Shown here piece by piece: positions 11,001 to 21,830 of a DNA stretch of 64,000 nucleotides. The translations under genes were made by a program, and so were the position numbers. This stretch comes from Melieria omissa (Eukaryota; Arthropoda; Insecta; Diptera; Ulidiidae): positions 4,898,001 to 4,962,000 of the forward strand of contig OZ020267.1 of NCBI GenBank assembly GCA_963971225.1, read 5' to 3'. The notes beneath the pieces are model-generated. The model was not told where the DNA came from. It did not search any database and was given only the letters and a program-made list of their open reading frames with translations. The first letter of the stretch is position 1. Each line of letters begins with the position of its first letter.

Positions 11001-14000
11001 TTCTAAATACTGGATTTTGGTATGAAAAGTTATATGATTTGAGAAGCATGGTCACCGGGTTATTGCGGTTTCAATTGAATACGTGTGATCGCATATTTTT
11101 TTTTTCCTGGTTTACTCCTCTCCAGCCTCCAGCAGACTATGCCCTGTGTTGGTTACGTTAATCGCACATAATTATTCAATAATTTTAGTGAAGTTTACAA
11201 AAACGTTTTTCCAACCCTCATATAAGAAATAATCGAAAGAGGTCACTGCAAACATAGCCTCAGATGGGTACTTTTGATAATATTGTCTATATTCATAGAC
11301 TGTACTGCTACCAGAATTTTAATTATTTTCATTTAGAGGGCTCAGGTCCCTCCTGTCACATAATTATGCAAAAATTTCGTCACCAGAAACACTTATTGCC
11401 TTAGCCCATTAACTGAAGAGATTTAGAAAGTCAGGAAATAATATCCGAGCCCATGATACAATTAACAAATTTGGCGCAAGAGAAATGAGATTTGTAGTCA
11501 AATGTTCTCATTAAACATGGATCAATTTAGGACCAAAAATAGAACGGCAGGGTACCACAAGTTCCAAAAACTAATTTTTGAAATCAAAACTTTGCTAAAA
11601 AAAAGTTGCCTGTTTTAATTTCTTTAATTTATATTCAATAGAACATCGATAACAATATTTATTGTTTCGCCGATGTTATCTTGAATGCTAACGAAAAAAA
11701 TATATCGCCAGGGTATCACAAATATTAAAAAGTTCATTTCTGAAACCGAAAATTTGCTAAAAACCAATAGTTTCATATGCCTGTTTCAATGGTTTTTATT
11801 TTTATATTTTATTTAAATAAAACAACGCTCACAATATTTATTTATGTTATGCCGATTTTATCTTGAATGCTAAGAAAAATTCTGAAAACGCAAATTCTAC
11901 CTGTCTAGGTGTACAGTTGACTTACGTTAACGATGAATTTTGGAGAAGGTTCAATTCAAATATGTTTGTCATTCAAATATATTTGTGATCGCTGGCGGAC
12001 AAAGCTTATATGCCGCCCGAGGCAAATCGCCTCCCACCCCTAAATTTTTTTCGAGATTTTTTTTATTTAAATTCATACAAAAGTTATCAATAACTGATTT
12101 TCAATTCAATTTTTTCATACAAATCGATAGATATTCAATAAAATAATGAACTTTTGGAAATATAATTATGAACTACTAAACTAATTAAAGACAATAATTT
12201 TCCGAAATTTGGCGTCCTTTTCAAATATTATTATTTTATTGTTTGCCTCATAAGCCTCTTGCTTTGACCGTCACCGTTTGTGATGCATTTGTCCAATCAA
12301 TTCGAAACAGTTTGACAATTTAGCATGCAAGCTATTAGCAATTAAAAAATTATTTGTGTTCCTTAGATCTAATATAACTCGCACACGCACTACAAAAGTG
12401 ACATAACTCAAAATTTTTTATTTTTCAGTAAACGTAAAAAACTGTTTTTAAACTAAATAAAAATTTTTTTTAAATAACGTATAGACTGTTCAGTAGAAAA
12501 TCCCTAGAGATTGTGCTTTAGAATAAGTTGCAAGAATTTTTTTTATTTTACACGAGAAAATCCAAAATTTGGAGTTGTGACTGTTTTGATGATATTTTAA
12601 TTCAACAATTACGGAATTATTTTAAGTTATGTCACTTTTGCTTAATTTTATATTATAAATGACAGTTTAAAAATCGAAAGGAAAATTTTGAAAATTTGAA
12701 ATTAATTTCTTTATTTAAAAATATATACTAAAATTGTCAGGACTTTGCTTGAAATTAACTTCAACAATAATGTATTTCGTCAAAAGTGTCACAATTTGAA
12801 TTAGGACTCTTTTGCATTGAGCAGCCGCGATCAAATAGCATCAAACTTGTCGGCATGAAGAGAGACCTAACTGTATGCGGGCAACAGTTAACAACAACAA
12901 AATATACTGAGCATTTGCTTATTGGTAGATAGATAGGACAGTATTAACACATAAACCCGAAAATTAAAAATTTTGAGTTGCGTCACTTTTGTAGTCCGTG
13001 GGCGAACTGTTATTTCGTAAAAAAAAGGAGTAGTAGTAGTTTTCGGGCCTCATTCTGGAAACGCAAAACAACTATTGGATTTTGGGTTTCATTGTTTCGT
13101 TATGTCAAGTAGTAAAAATTTTTTGAAAAAATTCATTATCAATAAATTCGATTGCGCACAAAATGTTAGTTAAATCAAGTGTCATTTTTTTTAACTATCC
13201 TCGCAAATATTTTTAAGATGGTATTAAATACTTTTGAACTTGGTTTCAAACATTCAGGTCAAAGAGCAAAAATTTTTGAAAAAATTCATTATCAATAAAT
13301 TCGATTGCGCACAAAATGTTTTCAAAGCTTCCGTAGTTAAAAACAACAAGAATTTTTTAACTATTCTCGCAAAGTAATATTTTTAAGATGGTATTAAATA
13401 CTTTTTAACTTAGTTTCAAACATGAGTTCCCAAACACCCTTATGGACTCACTTGAAGTCGTTGCTTCATGAATCACCAATTCCTATTATTTCTATTAATT
13501 CTAATATTTTAACATGTTGTCATAAATCAAGGAGCCTAATTGTATACAAATTTAATTACTTTTGAACCATTTTCTGTTGTAAAAAATTAACTTTTCCACC
13601 GGCAATAATTAAAAATAGTTTTCAGTTTTGAGATTTTTCTCCTCAACCAAATCTGCATGTCTACTCAGATCTGCCGTGTGTGCAAAATATTTATGAAATT
13701 GTTTCGGAAAACTTATTGCAATAAGTGCACAGAGACTGGACTACAAAAGCAGTGGCACTCACCTGGTGGCTGGGAGCTAACACTGGAGGGGGAGACACTC
13801 GCCGTTGTCGGCGCGACGATCTGTGTTTGGCCGGACGCCACTGCTGTGTTTTGCTGCTGTTGTTGTTGTTGCTGCTGCTGCTGTTGCTGTTGAAGACTCG
13901 TCGGCGCACCAGTGGGCACACCGTTCGCCTGCTGCTGCTGTTGTTGTTGTTGTTGCTGCTGGTGATGAGGTGATGTGAGATGTTGTTGTTGTTGTTGCTG

Positions 14001-14109
14001 CTGCTGCTGCTGCTGTGACTGAGAGGGTGGCCCAGAAGGAGTCTGGGATGGACTATGCCCGCCAACTGCAGTTGTGGTGAGCTGTTGCTGCTGCTGTGGG
14101 GGCAGGTGA

Positions 14110-14157
<48 letters not shown>

Positions 14158-14473
14158 TGTTGCACGGAGACAATTGGCACTGGTGGGGGATCTTCATACA
14201 TAACCGCATGTGTTGGCGTGGAATGTGAGGTCGGCGTCGTTTGTTGTTGTTGTTGTTGGAGAACAGACACCGATGCGAGGGAGGCGGACGCCGAGACGGC
14301 AGAGTGTTGCAGGTGATGATGTTGCAGGTGGTGTGGGTGGTGCGGGTGATGATGCAGTTGGTTGTGGGTGGTGGCGGCGACGGTGGGTTGATTGATGGCG
14401 GATGGATGTGGAGCGTGATGATGTGGCCCCCACCAAGCCCCGGCAGCGGCGTGCGACCCGACTGCCGAGACAT
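6177..14473 (-). CDS. Abd-B: Abdominal-B homeotic protein, long (m-type) form, five exons
   Basis: Coding exons on the minus strand are 14473-13763, 8087-7879, 7759-7558, 6655-6441 and 6368-6177. All four introns have GT..AG ends and the reading phase is preserved at every junction (1, 0, 1, 0). The predicted protein is about 509 residues, against about 490 for the Drosophila m form. The N-terminal third is His/Gln-rich; the homeodomain is near the C-terminus. Abd-B is the posterior Hox transcription factor that specifies the last abdominal segments and genitalia; it acts in the nucleus. Problem: the ATG at 14473 is in a different frame from the exon body. A single base missing just after the second codon would join them; a non-AUG start or an unseen 5' exon are alternatives. 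Gene identity is certain; the exact N-terminus is not. Confidence 0.85.
6441..6655 (-). CDS. Abd-B: Abd-B exon with homeodomain residues 1-44
   Basis: The acceptor AATTACAG precedes 6655 and the donor CAG/GTAGGT follows 6441. The exon encodes a Gly-rich linker, [20 protein letters not shown] and the homeodomain from V1 to Q44, including the basic N-terminal arm RKKRK, Y8, L16 and F20. The Trp in HEWTG sits six residues before the homeodomain; posterior Hox proteins use such a Trp in place of the YPWM motif to contact PBC partners such as Extradenticle. All expected core residues are present. Confidence 0.97.
6656..7557 (-). other. Abd-B: Abd-B intron, 902 bp
   Basis: Lies between two in-phase exons with AG at its 3' end and GT at its 5' end. 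AT-rich, with no open frame or mobile element recognised. Nothing else is claimed for it. Confidence 0.9.
7558..7759 (-). CDS. Abd-B: Abd-B internal exon (Ala/Ser-rich)
   Basis: Acceptor TTTCGCTTGCAG precedes 7759 and donor ACAG/GTAACT follows 7558. It encodes [20 protein letters not shown], an Ala run, and a Ser/Tyr/Pro-rich segment ending SSTG across the junction. The exon is 202 nt, entered in phase 0 and left in phase 1, and joins the next exon's GC to make Gly. It links the conserved N-terminal block to the homeodomain exon. Confidence 0.93.
7879..8087 (-). CDS. Abd-B: Abd-B first common exon (start of r form)
   Basis: Acceptor TTATTTCAG precedes 8087 and donor TTTCAG/GTGAGC follows 7879. 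The incoming G from the m exon plus AC makes Asp, immediately followed by [20 protein letters not shown], the r-form start. The remaining residues ([27 protein letters not shown]) are well-behaved non-repetitive protein. The exon is 209 nt and leaves in phase 0. The intron after it is 119 nt. Confidence 0.95.
8220..8662. mobile_element. hAT-like non-autonomous element, 443 bp
   Basis: Inverted ends TAGTGTCCGACTGAA at 8220 and TTCAGTCGGACACTA ending 8662 are perfect. The flanking 8 bp (GCAGTTAC and GTAGCAAC) agree at five positions, compatible with an old 8-bp target duplication. GGTTTCGG-type motifs recur inward from both ends, as subterminal transposase sites often do in hAT elements. No coding sequence. 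Confidence 0.75.
8735..8975. repeat. Dispersed repeat, copy 1 (pair with 58.0 kb)
   Basis: Shares ATTTGTATTT, TTTCTATCAACTTTTGCTTT, ATTAGCCAAATCCGATG, ATATCAG and GGAAAACTTG, in the same order, with 58030-58255. Neither copy codes for protein and no termini were found, so the class is unknown. Confidence 0.65.
9694..10577. mobile_element. Long-inverted-repeat element with ATTACACTG ends, copy 1
   Basis: About 880 bp. The left arm (9694-9800) and right arm (about 10480-10577) are inverted and imperfect over about 100 bp: ACACTGTG, GCAACATGGG, GACCTACTGA and ACTGAGTTGAGATC appear in the same order from each end. The interior has no long open frame. The same terminal motif bounds the element at 32.05 kb and appears as single ends near 18.75 and 24.05 kb. 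Confidence 0.7.
10805..10975 (+). pseudogene. 3' relic of an RTE-like non-LTR retrotransposon
   Basis: One frame reads [20 protein letters not shown], stop, [16 protein letters not shown], stop, [12 protein letters not shown]. The R-R-G-R-P then W-D-x-V-E-x-x-L, NW and A-x-x-R pattern is typical of the C-terminal end of RTE-type reverse transcriptase proteins. Two in-frame stops and loss of everything upstream show it is a fossil. Confidence 0.6.
11540..11885. repeat. Tandem duplication, about 165-bp period, two units
   Basis: Both units carry CGCCAGGGTATCACA or GGCAGGGTACCACA, then AACTTTGCTAAAAA or AAAATTTGCTAAAAA, TGCCTGTTT, ACAATATTTAT, GCCGAT and ATCTTGAATGCTAA. The spacing is similar and the copies are diverged. 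It lies inside the Abd-B intron. Confidence 0.7.
12377..13010. mobile_element. Inverted-repeat element with ACAAAAGTGACATAACTC ends
   Basis: About 635 bp. Left end AACTCGCACACG...CTACAAAAGTGACATAACTC (12377-12410) and right end GAGTTGCGTCACTTTTGTAG...GGGCGAACTGTT are inverted over about 45 bp. Partial copies of the motif occur inside, for example AAGTTATGTCACTTTTGC near 12627. No coding sequence; superfamily not determined. Confidence 0.7.
13100..13425. repeat. Tandem duplication, about 162-bp period, two units
   Basis: ATTCATTATCAATAAATTCG and ATTGCGCACAAAATGTT occur at about 13131 and again at about 13285, followed in both by TATTTTTAAGATGGTATTAA and TTTCAAACAT. The copies are nearly identical, so the duplication is fairly recent. 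It sits about 340 bp from the m-exon donor. Confidence 0.8.
13763..14473 (-). CDS. Abd-B: Abd-B m-specific exon (poly-His, poly-Gln)
   Basis: The coding frame, fixed by splicing in phase into 8087, is open from 14558 to the donor CCACCAG/GTGAGT. It reads [18 protein letters not shown], a long His/Pro/Leu/Gln stretch, [20 protein letters not shown], then five further Gln tracts of about 17, 5, 11, 11 and 14 residues, ending SSQPPG/D. Such activation-type regions are typical of the Drosophila m form. The frame contains no ATG upstream of the MYEDPPP methionine. The ATG at 14473, placed where the start is expected, reads one base out of register. Other frames across the CAG tracts read poly-Ser and are shadows. 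Confidence 0.85.
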
Positions 14474-16520
14474 CGTGGGGGTCGTAGAGAGCGCACGCCA
14501 GCGGGATGGTTGGGGTTTGGGGGAGGGGTGGAATAATTACGGTTATTTTGAACGCGTTTCAACGAAAGGCAGCAGAAAGAAACGGCGGCGGCGCGCGACA
14601 ATCGGCGATGGGGACGACGGCGTGTGAGCGGGCAGCGATTGTGCGAGACCGATCACCACAGTGTTTGATAGGATGAGGTGATGTTGTTGTTGCCAGCGTA
14701 TTGTTGGTGCCCAGTATTTCAAGTTGAATGTTTTTTTTTTTGTTTCAATTTATTTGACGGATTTTTAGTTTAGTTCGAATTGCATTAATGCAGTTTTTTG
14801 CGGTTTTTTAATTGACCGGCACCGCAGAGAGCCGCGGAGCACCGGAGAGTCAGAGAGCGTGTGCACAAGTGAGTGGAATTTCGGTGTTCACAAGTTGTTA
14901 TTGGGGGTGTTGTTGTTATTGTTGTTGGGTACGCGTATATGTACACGCAACATGGACACACACACCCACACGCGCAAGCAGGCGCAATTTAGCACAGCGA
15001 AGAGAAAATGGCAAAGAGCGCGGTGTGCCGTGTTGTTGGACCCGGGGAGGGGTGGCGCACGACGAGAGCGTGTTTGCGGCGTTCAAGAGCGTGTTTTGGG
15101 TTAAAGCGAATCGCGTTGGTGTTGGCGCGATGCGGCGCACGAATTTGACAATTTGGCGATTTGCGAATTTCCAATCGAATGCAAAAGTGCAGCGACAAGA
15201 GGCCGGAACGCAGCGTTGTCGCAATGCAGGTGACGGAACAGATGATTCCGGTGACAGCGGTGGTTGCGGCCGCAATGAAGATTCGTTTTGGGTCGCGGGG
15301 GTTGCAAGTGGGAGTTGAGTGGTGGCACAGGGTGTTGATTCACACAATTTGCAGTTTTTTGAGGGTTTTGTTTTTGTATTAACACAATGCCATCATTTTG
15401 TTGTTATTGTTTTTAATTGTTATAATTTATTAGACAAGTGTGAGATGCGCGTTGACGTTTCAATGAATGTTTATTTCAAAGATTGTAATTGTTCCAATGA
15501 ATTTGTTATTCAAATTGTTTGTATTTTTTGATTTATCATTTTTTTCCAAAAACGTGTCGATGTGTGATTTTTATGCAAAAATAGTTAATAGCGCGCGATA
15601 AAGTTTTTTTTACGTCATTTAATGGGTAATTTTATTGTTATTATTGTGCGGTCGTTGTTGATGTTTGCCGATGTGATGGTGGTTGTTGTTGTTGTTGTTG
15701 ATGTGGTGGTGGAGTATGTAGCAACAAATTTTTTTTATGATGGGGGTATTCCGAAATGGTGCACACGACGATGACAAACGCGTGCGGCGTTCACGAAGTA
15801 TGGACAAAACAAAAAACAACAAATTAATAAAAACGTTTTACAGTGCGTGCGGTTGTGTACGAATTGTACGCATTGTCGTTTTTATTGTTGTTGTTGTTGA
15901 TAATAAAATTTCATTTTACGATCAAAACAAATTTTTTAATTGTTTTTTTTTTCGAGCAAAGTATTTGTCGGTGATTTTCGATTTGGTTTTTAATGTTTGC
16001 AATTTTACAGAAGTTGTTGGTAGTTGTTGTTGTTGTTTTTGTTAAGGTTGCAGACGCACGTTGTAAATTGTTTGACGATTTTGTTATTGTTGTTGTTGAA
16101 TTATTTGTTACGACCGAATTTGTACGTGGGAATATTTTTTCGGGATGCGGGATTTTGGGAATCAGTTGGCAGCAGTGTTGTTGTTGTTGTAGTTGTGGCA
16201 AAGTTGACAAATGTAATGTAGAAAAGCAGATTGTTTAGTGTCTTTGTTTATATGAATATTTGATTTATAAAATATTTTCTTATATATCGCTTGAAAATGC
16301 TTGAAAAACACTTGTAGTACGTTTTTCTTGAATGACTGTCGAGTATGTTTTTAAATTTTCACCCAAATGCCTTGTTACACTAACACTAAAAATTTGTCAT
16401 ACAGTTATGTGAATTTTTTCAAACTTTGATTAGACAACGTATTCCAGCAGTTTTGAATACTAAATTTTCCAACGTCACTCGTTCGATTCAATTCGTTTTC
16501 AATTAGTCGCCGGTCGCGAG
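14474..16520 (-). other. Presumed 5' leader of the Abd-B m transcript
   Basis: Immediately upstream of the m coding exon. On the minus strand it is rich in CAA and AAC runs (plus-strand TTG/GTT tracts near 14.9, 15.66-15.71, 15.88, 16.02 and 16.17 kb), as in the long untranslated leaders of fly Hox genes. No open frame there looks protein-like. No core promoter could be assigned with confidence. Confidence 0.4.
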
Positions 16521-18120
16521 TTTTGCACAGCTCGGCCTCGTTTCTTATTGGAAACAATCGAACAGGCCGCATTCAGTTCATTGCAGATAATCGACGTTGC
16601 GCTCCAGCAAATCGCCCGACTGCGCACTGCCCACACACTGAAACGAACGTGCAATATTTTACTCCAATTGTTTTCGTTCTTTTTCATAAATTGCTCGCTT
16701 TTCTGGTTTCTTGCAATAAATTTTCAGATTTTATTTGTATTTTTAGCTTTTGTGTGCCTTGTCGATGCTGTTATTAAAGTTGTTGTTGTTGTTGTGCTGA
16801 TGTTGCTGATCGTCGTCAACGTTGCTGATTTGCCATTTTAGACAGTAAACGCTGACTGGCGGCATATTTGCTGCTGCTGTGAACCATCCATGAAAAGCGC
16901 AGCCCATCACTTTCAGATATAAATTAGCAAAGCGAAACAGCGGCGCACCGCGCAGCGAGAGGGACGCACGAACGCATGGGCGGCCGTATTCGAAACCGAT
17001 TTTTGAATTTGACAGTTTAGCACACAGTCAACGTTCGCCCGCGCACGTCTTACAAGACGACGAGAAGCCTTCAAACAAATAAGTGAATAACAACAAAACA
17101 CAACACAAAGAACGTTGACGGCTGAGAAGTGGAGCTGGAGAAATTCGAGTGCGCGCCGTAGGCCGCCTTGTCGTGTTTGTTGGCTGGCTGGTGTAACGGT
17201 GCGTTGTTTTGTTCGTTTGGGCCGTTCGCGTGTGCCGTGTCTGCCGTGTGCCTTGTACCGTACGATGCGGAGTACAAATCTACACTGAAAACAGAGATTC
17301 TTTTGTCAACACACGGCACAACGCAACGCAACGCTGCGCAACACACAGTCGAAAGGCCAGCGAAACGTCTTCATACCCCGCTGGCCGTGGCGCGGCGTAT
17401 GCGCCGCCTAAGCGCCTTGCACGCCGCACACCACACACAGCACACACACTCGAGCAGCAGCGGGAGCGCGAGCAACACGCCAGGCAGCTTGTCGACAGCG
17501 GGGAGCGTCGCCAAGATGTGTACAAAAGCGGCAAGGAAACGCAAGCAGTCTTTGCCTTTGGCTCGCTGGGGAGAGCACAACTAAGTGTGAGCATGGGCGC
17601 GTGTCGGTGTGTGCGTGTGTGTGTGTGCGCGCCTTAGTATCGGTGTGGGTGCGCGCACTGCAAGCGCACAAGTGACTTTTTGATAGCGCGCGCTCACAAT
17701 GTGCTGCGCTCAGAGCCACGAACCACCCTTGCCCCCCAACCCCCTTCCAAACTACAGCGAACGCCCACACAACGGCCGCACTGAAGGTGGTGGTTGACTT
17801 GGCTGCGTTGAGCGCAACGCACTGGCCAAGAGCGCCCAACCGTGCGAGTCAGAAGCGGAGCATATTTTCACATTGGCGCCGCGAGATACTCGATTCTCTT
17901 TTTCACAATAGCCACACGTACTTTGTGTACATACACAGCGTGTACGAATAGGCGCTACGCGAGTGTGCGTGCGTGTCTGTGCAACTGCGTGTATCCATTG
18001 GATACTGTGTGGGGCGGCCAGAGTGCACTCGAAAGCGTGTCTCTTGAAGTTGGGCGCAATGAGAGTGTTGGGTGCCTGGGTGCTTCAGGCTTCAGCAATG
18101 TGACAGCTTACATATAACTT
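16521..18120. other. GC-rich island, candidate promoter/regulatory DNA
   Basis: From about 16.5 to 18.1 kb the DNA is clearly richer in G, C and CpG than the AT-rich segments around it and holds no mobile element. It lies 2-3.6 kb upstream of the m coding exon, so the m promoter may be in or near it. It has CA/TG-type runs near 17.43 and 17.62 kb. Its open frames lack ATG starts or protein-like composition. Confidence 0.35.
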
Positions 18121-19830
18121 ATGTCAGAGCGAATTGTGGATTCCTCTAGTGGGGTTTTGCGGTGCCAGGCCACAAAGTTTGGGTCACGCAGACCCTTAAA
18201 TGAACTTTTTGAGGAGGCTTTTATGATTATAAAAGTGACAAATTTATTGATGGCATTTCAATTGTGATACCCTTGAACTGAATGTATCCAATCATTATGT
18301 TTTGAATGAGCTGAGCAGAACAACCAGGTAAAGAGAATCAATTATAAATCGAGTCTTCTTCAAAGTTCTTTAGTGTTGAATAGATTTAAATTTGGCCCAG
18401 TTAGTTTAAGGCTCAAACGATTTCTCAACATTGTGAGATGGAAATCTTCCAAGGACAACAACGTATGGGTTTTTGCAAAACGGAATACGCTAAAAACGCT
18501 TCTCTTGCTAGGACGCTCTCAAAACTTAATCGCATTTCACACCTAGATCTCTCTCTTCCTATAGTAATAGTCTTAAGAATTATTGTTGAATTTTTTAATT
18601 GAACTTTATTATGTTGTAATATTCTAGTTTTGTCGTTGGTCTGTTAAAATTTCTTTTTTGTTTGACTGGATTATATATAAATAAATAAATTCAGTTGTAT
18701 CACTCTAGAGAACATGAGAGTCATTTTCATAGATAAACTGAAATTGCTGATTACACTGTACAACAGCATTTCTGCAACAGAGTAACGACCGTATAGTCCT
18801 GATAGAGGACGTCGTACTGATCATTTTTGCAGAACAAAGTAATAGTCCAGCACGTCTGAGTTTTTTGTAATTTGCACATAAAGGTTAAAGGGGTATCTAT
18901 AGACTTTTACACGGAAAGTATAAAAACTAGAAGAGCTAGAGCTTTGATGTATAAGGCAAAGTTGTTCGCAATAAAAATGTGAATATTTTTATGTACAAAT
19001 GAAACCCCTCCCCCTTTCTTACCCCCCCTTTTTCACGATTTTCAGAAAAATGTTTCATAAAAAGCTTGTATTGAGTAAAATATTGAAAAAAATACCATAT
19101 TGTCTTTTGGGAAAATATTCCCCATTACAAAATGGGAGGGGTCTTCAAACACCAAAACTTTCTCAAAACTTCCCCCAAGAAAATAAAAAGCCTTAAACAC
19201 GAAACCTTCATTAAATAATCTTTTCATAAATTGCTTATTATGCTTGAGATGTTGAGAAAAATGTTGAATATTGAAAAAAAAAACTATTTCCCATTGAATA
19301 ATAGTTCAGGTGGTCTCCAAACAAGAAGTCCTCTCTTAATAAAATAAACAATTTTTATGATTTCAAAAAGACGCTTTCGCAATGTCCTTTTGGTCTAAGA
19401 AGACTTTGCTGTAGTATTTCTACTAATAATTTATGGTTTACCGTAGCAATACTTGAAGCTGACAAATTACTCAATTTTTCAGAGAAACATAACACACAGT
19501 TTGTAGTTTACAACTAAATAACCCAATCATTCAAAAGTTCTGACTAAAAATTGAGTAAATCAAATTTATGAAAAAGAATGTAAGTAAAAAGAAACTATTC
19601 CAAAACAACTGGATGATTGAATCTAAAATCAGTCAGTATTACTTCTTCAGTGACACTAAACATTCAGAACAATTTTCTCAAAACCTTTTTCAGTATTTCA
19701 TGACTACATCAGTTTAGTTTCAAATGTTACAACAAATTTATTTATATTTTCGAACAGTAATTAGTTACGAACTATGGCTCAACTCTCTCATATAATGTTT
19801 TTAATAAACAATTTGATATGAAAAAATTCT
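18121..19830. other. AT-rich stretch with one solo transposon end
   Basis: No gene. ATTACACTGTACAACAGC near 18751 matches the termini of the elements at 9.7 and 32.05 kb, but no partner end is visible. The rest is AT-rich and probably decayed mobile DNA. Confidence 0.4.
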
Positions 19831-21830
19831 AAACTAAAAACTCACTACGAAACTCAACCATGGGTTCACAAATTAATCCACTCACACACACATAGAGAAT
19901 CACACCGATACGCGTACGTGTGCACAACGTCGAGAAACAACTCAATTGTAAGCGATTTTGTGCAGCGCATGCGCTCTGCGGTCTCCCAGCTCTCGGCGCA
20001 AACAGAAATAAGTTCAAGCTGGGGATGAGGGGGGGGCCGTGCGATTGCGGCGAGAGTGAGTTGTACTTTGTTGACTTGGGGGCTGATTTGAATATTTCAT
20101 TTTGTGCTAAGTGGCTCCATCTGTTGGTGGCGTTGGCAAACACACGGCGCTAGTGTGACGAGGGGCAGTTGTCAGGTTGAGGTCTGCGTAAAGCGTTAAC
20201 CAACACACACACAAAATAATACTGCTTTTGTGTATGTGTGTGTGTGTAAGAGTGTGTGTACTAAACAACGATTATTATTGATTTGCAGGATATCCGTTTA
20301 GAGAAATAATAAAAAAATGTTGAAAAATTGTTTCTCAGAAACTTGTAGCACTTTAGCTACAAAAAAACGCTTTAAACTCTTCCATCATATTTATGCATTT
20401 TCCACATGTTCAAGTTGAGTGCTAGAGGGAGATTCGTTAACCAACCATTCTATGTGCACATATTTGTTTTTGTTGCATATGTGACGGCTTTAGCTGTAAT
20501 CCGGACACCATTGAAGAACGCCGAAGAAAGGAGCGAAGCGCAAACAATGCACGAAAAGAAAGTCGCTCATGCAGTGACAGCGACACAAAAGCCAAACAAG
20601 AGCAATAAAAATTAATTTCTCTAATGCGAACGCATGGAAAATGGCGTCACGTCACAAGATCCTGACGCCGGTAATCCGACGCTGCACTGGTTATGTGCCA
20701 ACAATAAGCAAAAACAACAATAACTGTAGTACAACAATTACACAATTTTACGCTACAATGACAATTATGAGATTTCCCCTGCGTCGCTCTACCACTCTGA
20801 CGCAATGGCCGTTAGACAAATGTTGACAAATTTCACAACAACAAGTCGAGCTAGGCGCCAGCATTTCAAGACAATCAAGAACAACAACATTCCCTCTGCC
20901 AAAATAACAAATCAAAGCCCACAAGACACGCAACGCGGAACGGTTCCCAAGCACTGCGCAAAGGGTTAAAACCGGCCGAAGAAAATGTCGGCTCGCATCT
21001 TACCTATGCGACACACCGGCAGAGGAAGGAAGTCGTCGACTCATTGCCTTACGGCCGGCTGCGCCTCGTTGCCTTGCACGCGTTTTCGCATTACTTAGTT
21101 TTGACACCTTGGCGTCTTGCACGCTCGGCGCAGGTAATGATCGATGCGCCGCGTCACTGCCACCAACCAGCGGCTGCAGCGTGCAGTCGGGCTGCGTTCG
21201 AACCCCAGTCCGTCCACAGCCAGTCAGCAATGCGCAGCGCCCGGCCCAGCGCAACGAATAATAAATAACACAAACAGTAGTCAAACACATCGTAAATATG
21301 GCTTTATAGTCGAATTGTTCGTTACTGCCATTCAGGGTCAACTGCTCGCTATGTGACTGTGCGAGTGTCGGTGCGTAGACGTGTCTGTCTCACCGCCTGT
21401 ACGTGAGTGTGTCTGTCTGTGCACATTCACGGACAAATTTATCGGCGCTGCAATGTCGACTTTAATGTCTCTGTTCGGCAAACAGCATAAAGTGCGATGC
21501 GAAAACCGAAGCACTTCCTGCTTGGCTGCAACTCGCTGCTGTATAGGAACGGCGCGGCCGCTGCCCAAGTGCGCCGCACTAATTGGTGAAATAAAGGAAA
21601 TCCAATGGAAATTTATGCAAATGCATTAACAAATTGTAAAACTTATCGTGGAATGCGGACAGAACACACACACTCGAGCAGCCACAGACAGCTATGTAGA
21701 GTCGATAACGTGGACACGCACACATGCGTAATCATAACTTTAGACATGGTGGCAGTATCCAAGGGGCTTTTTATCCAATTCACATGTGACTGGTTCATTG
21801 GAAATGCGGCAACTAGCGACAGGAAGTAAT
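19831..21830. other. GC-richer transposon-free island
   Basis: Moderate GC, most marked at 20.9-21.6 kb, with CA/TG microsatellites near 20.2 and 21.4 kb. No recognisable gene or mobile element. Plausibly conserved upstream Abd-B regulatory or leader DNA; this is inference from context. Confidence 0.3.

Larger units (their letters stand above)
8088..13762 (-). other. Abd-B: Abd-B large intron, 5.7 kb, rich in mobile elements
   Basis: Separates the m-specific exon from the common exons; donor CCACCAG/GTGAGT at 13763 and acceptor TTTCAG at 8088. It holds a hAT-like element, a dispersed repeat, an ATTACACTG element, a retrotransposon relic, two tandem duplications and a further inverted-repeat element, each listed separately. 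No host exon is seen inside. Confidence 0.9.

Noticed and set aside
13691..14473. A 260-codon ORF rich in Ser and Asn starting at an ATG
   Set aside because: It is the +1 shadow of the CAG/CAA tracts; only the Gln frame splices in phase into the Abd-B common exon and reads conserved Abd-B-like protein.
14194..14601. Basic, Pro/Thr-rich ORF of 135 codons on the minus strand
   Set aside because: Starts at TTG, not ATG, and is another shadow frame of the m exon.
16915..16925. ATATAAATT as a TATA box for the m promoter
   Set aside because: TATA-like strings are frequent in this AT-rich DNA and no matching initiator or downstream element could be assigned on either strand.
17168..17839. Several 100-140-codon ORFs in the GC-rich island
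   Set aside because: Overlapping frames on both strands, non-ATG starts, Cys/Val/His-rich composition typical of simple-sequence translation.
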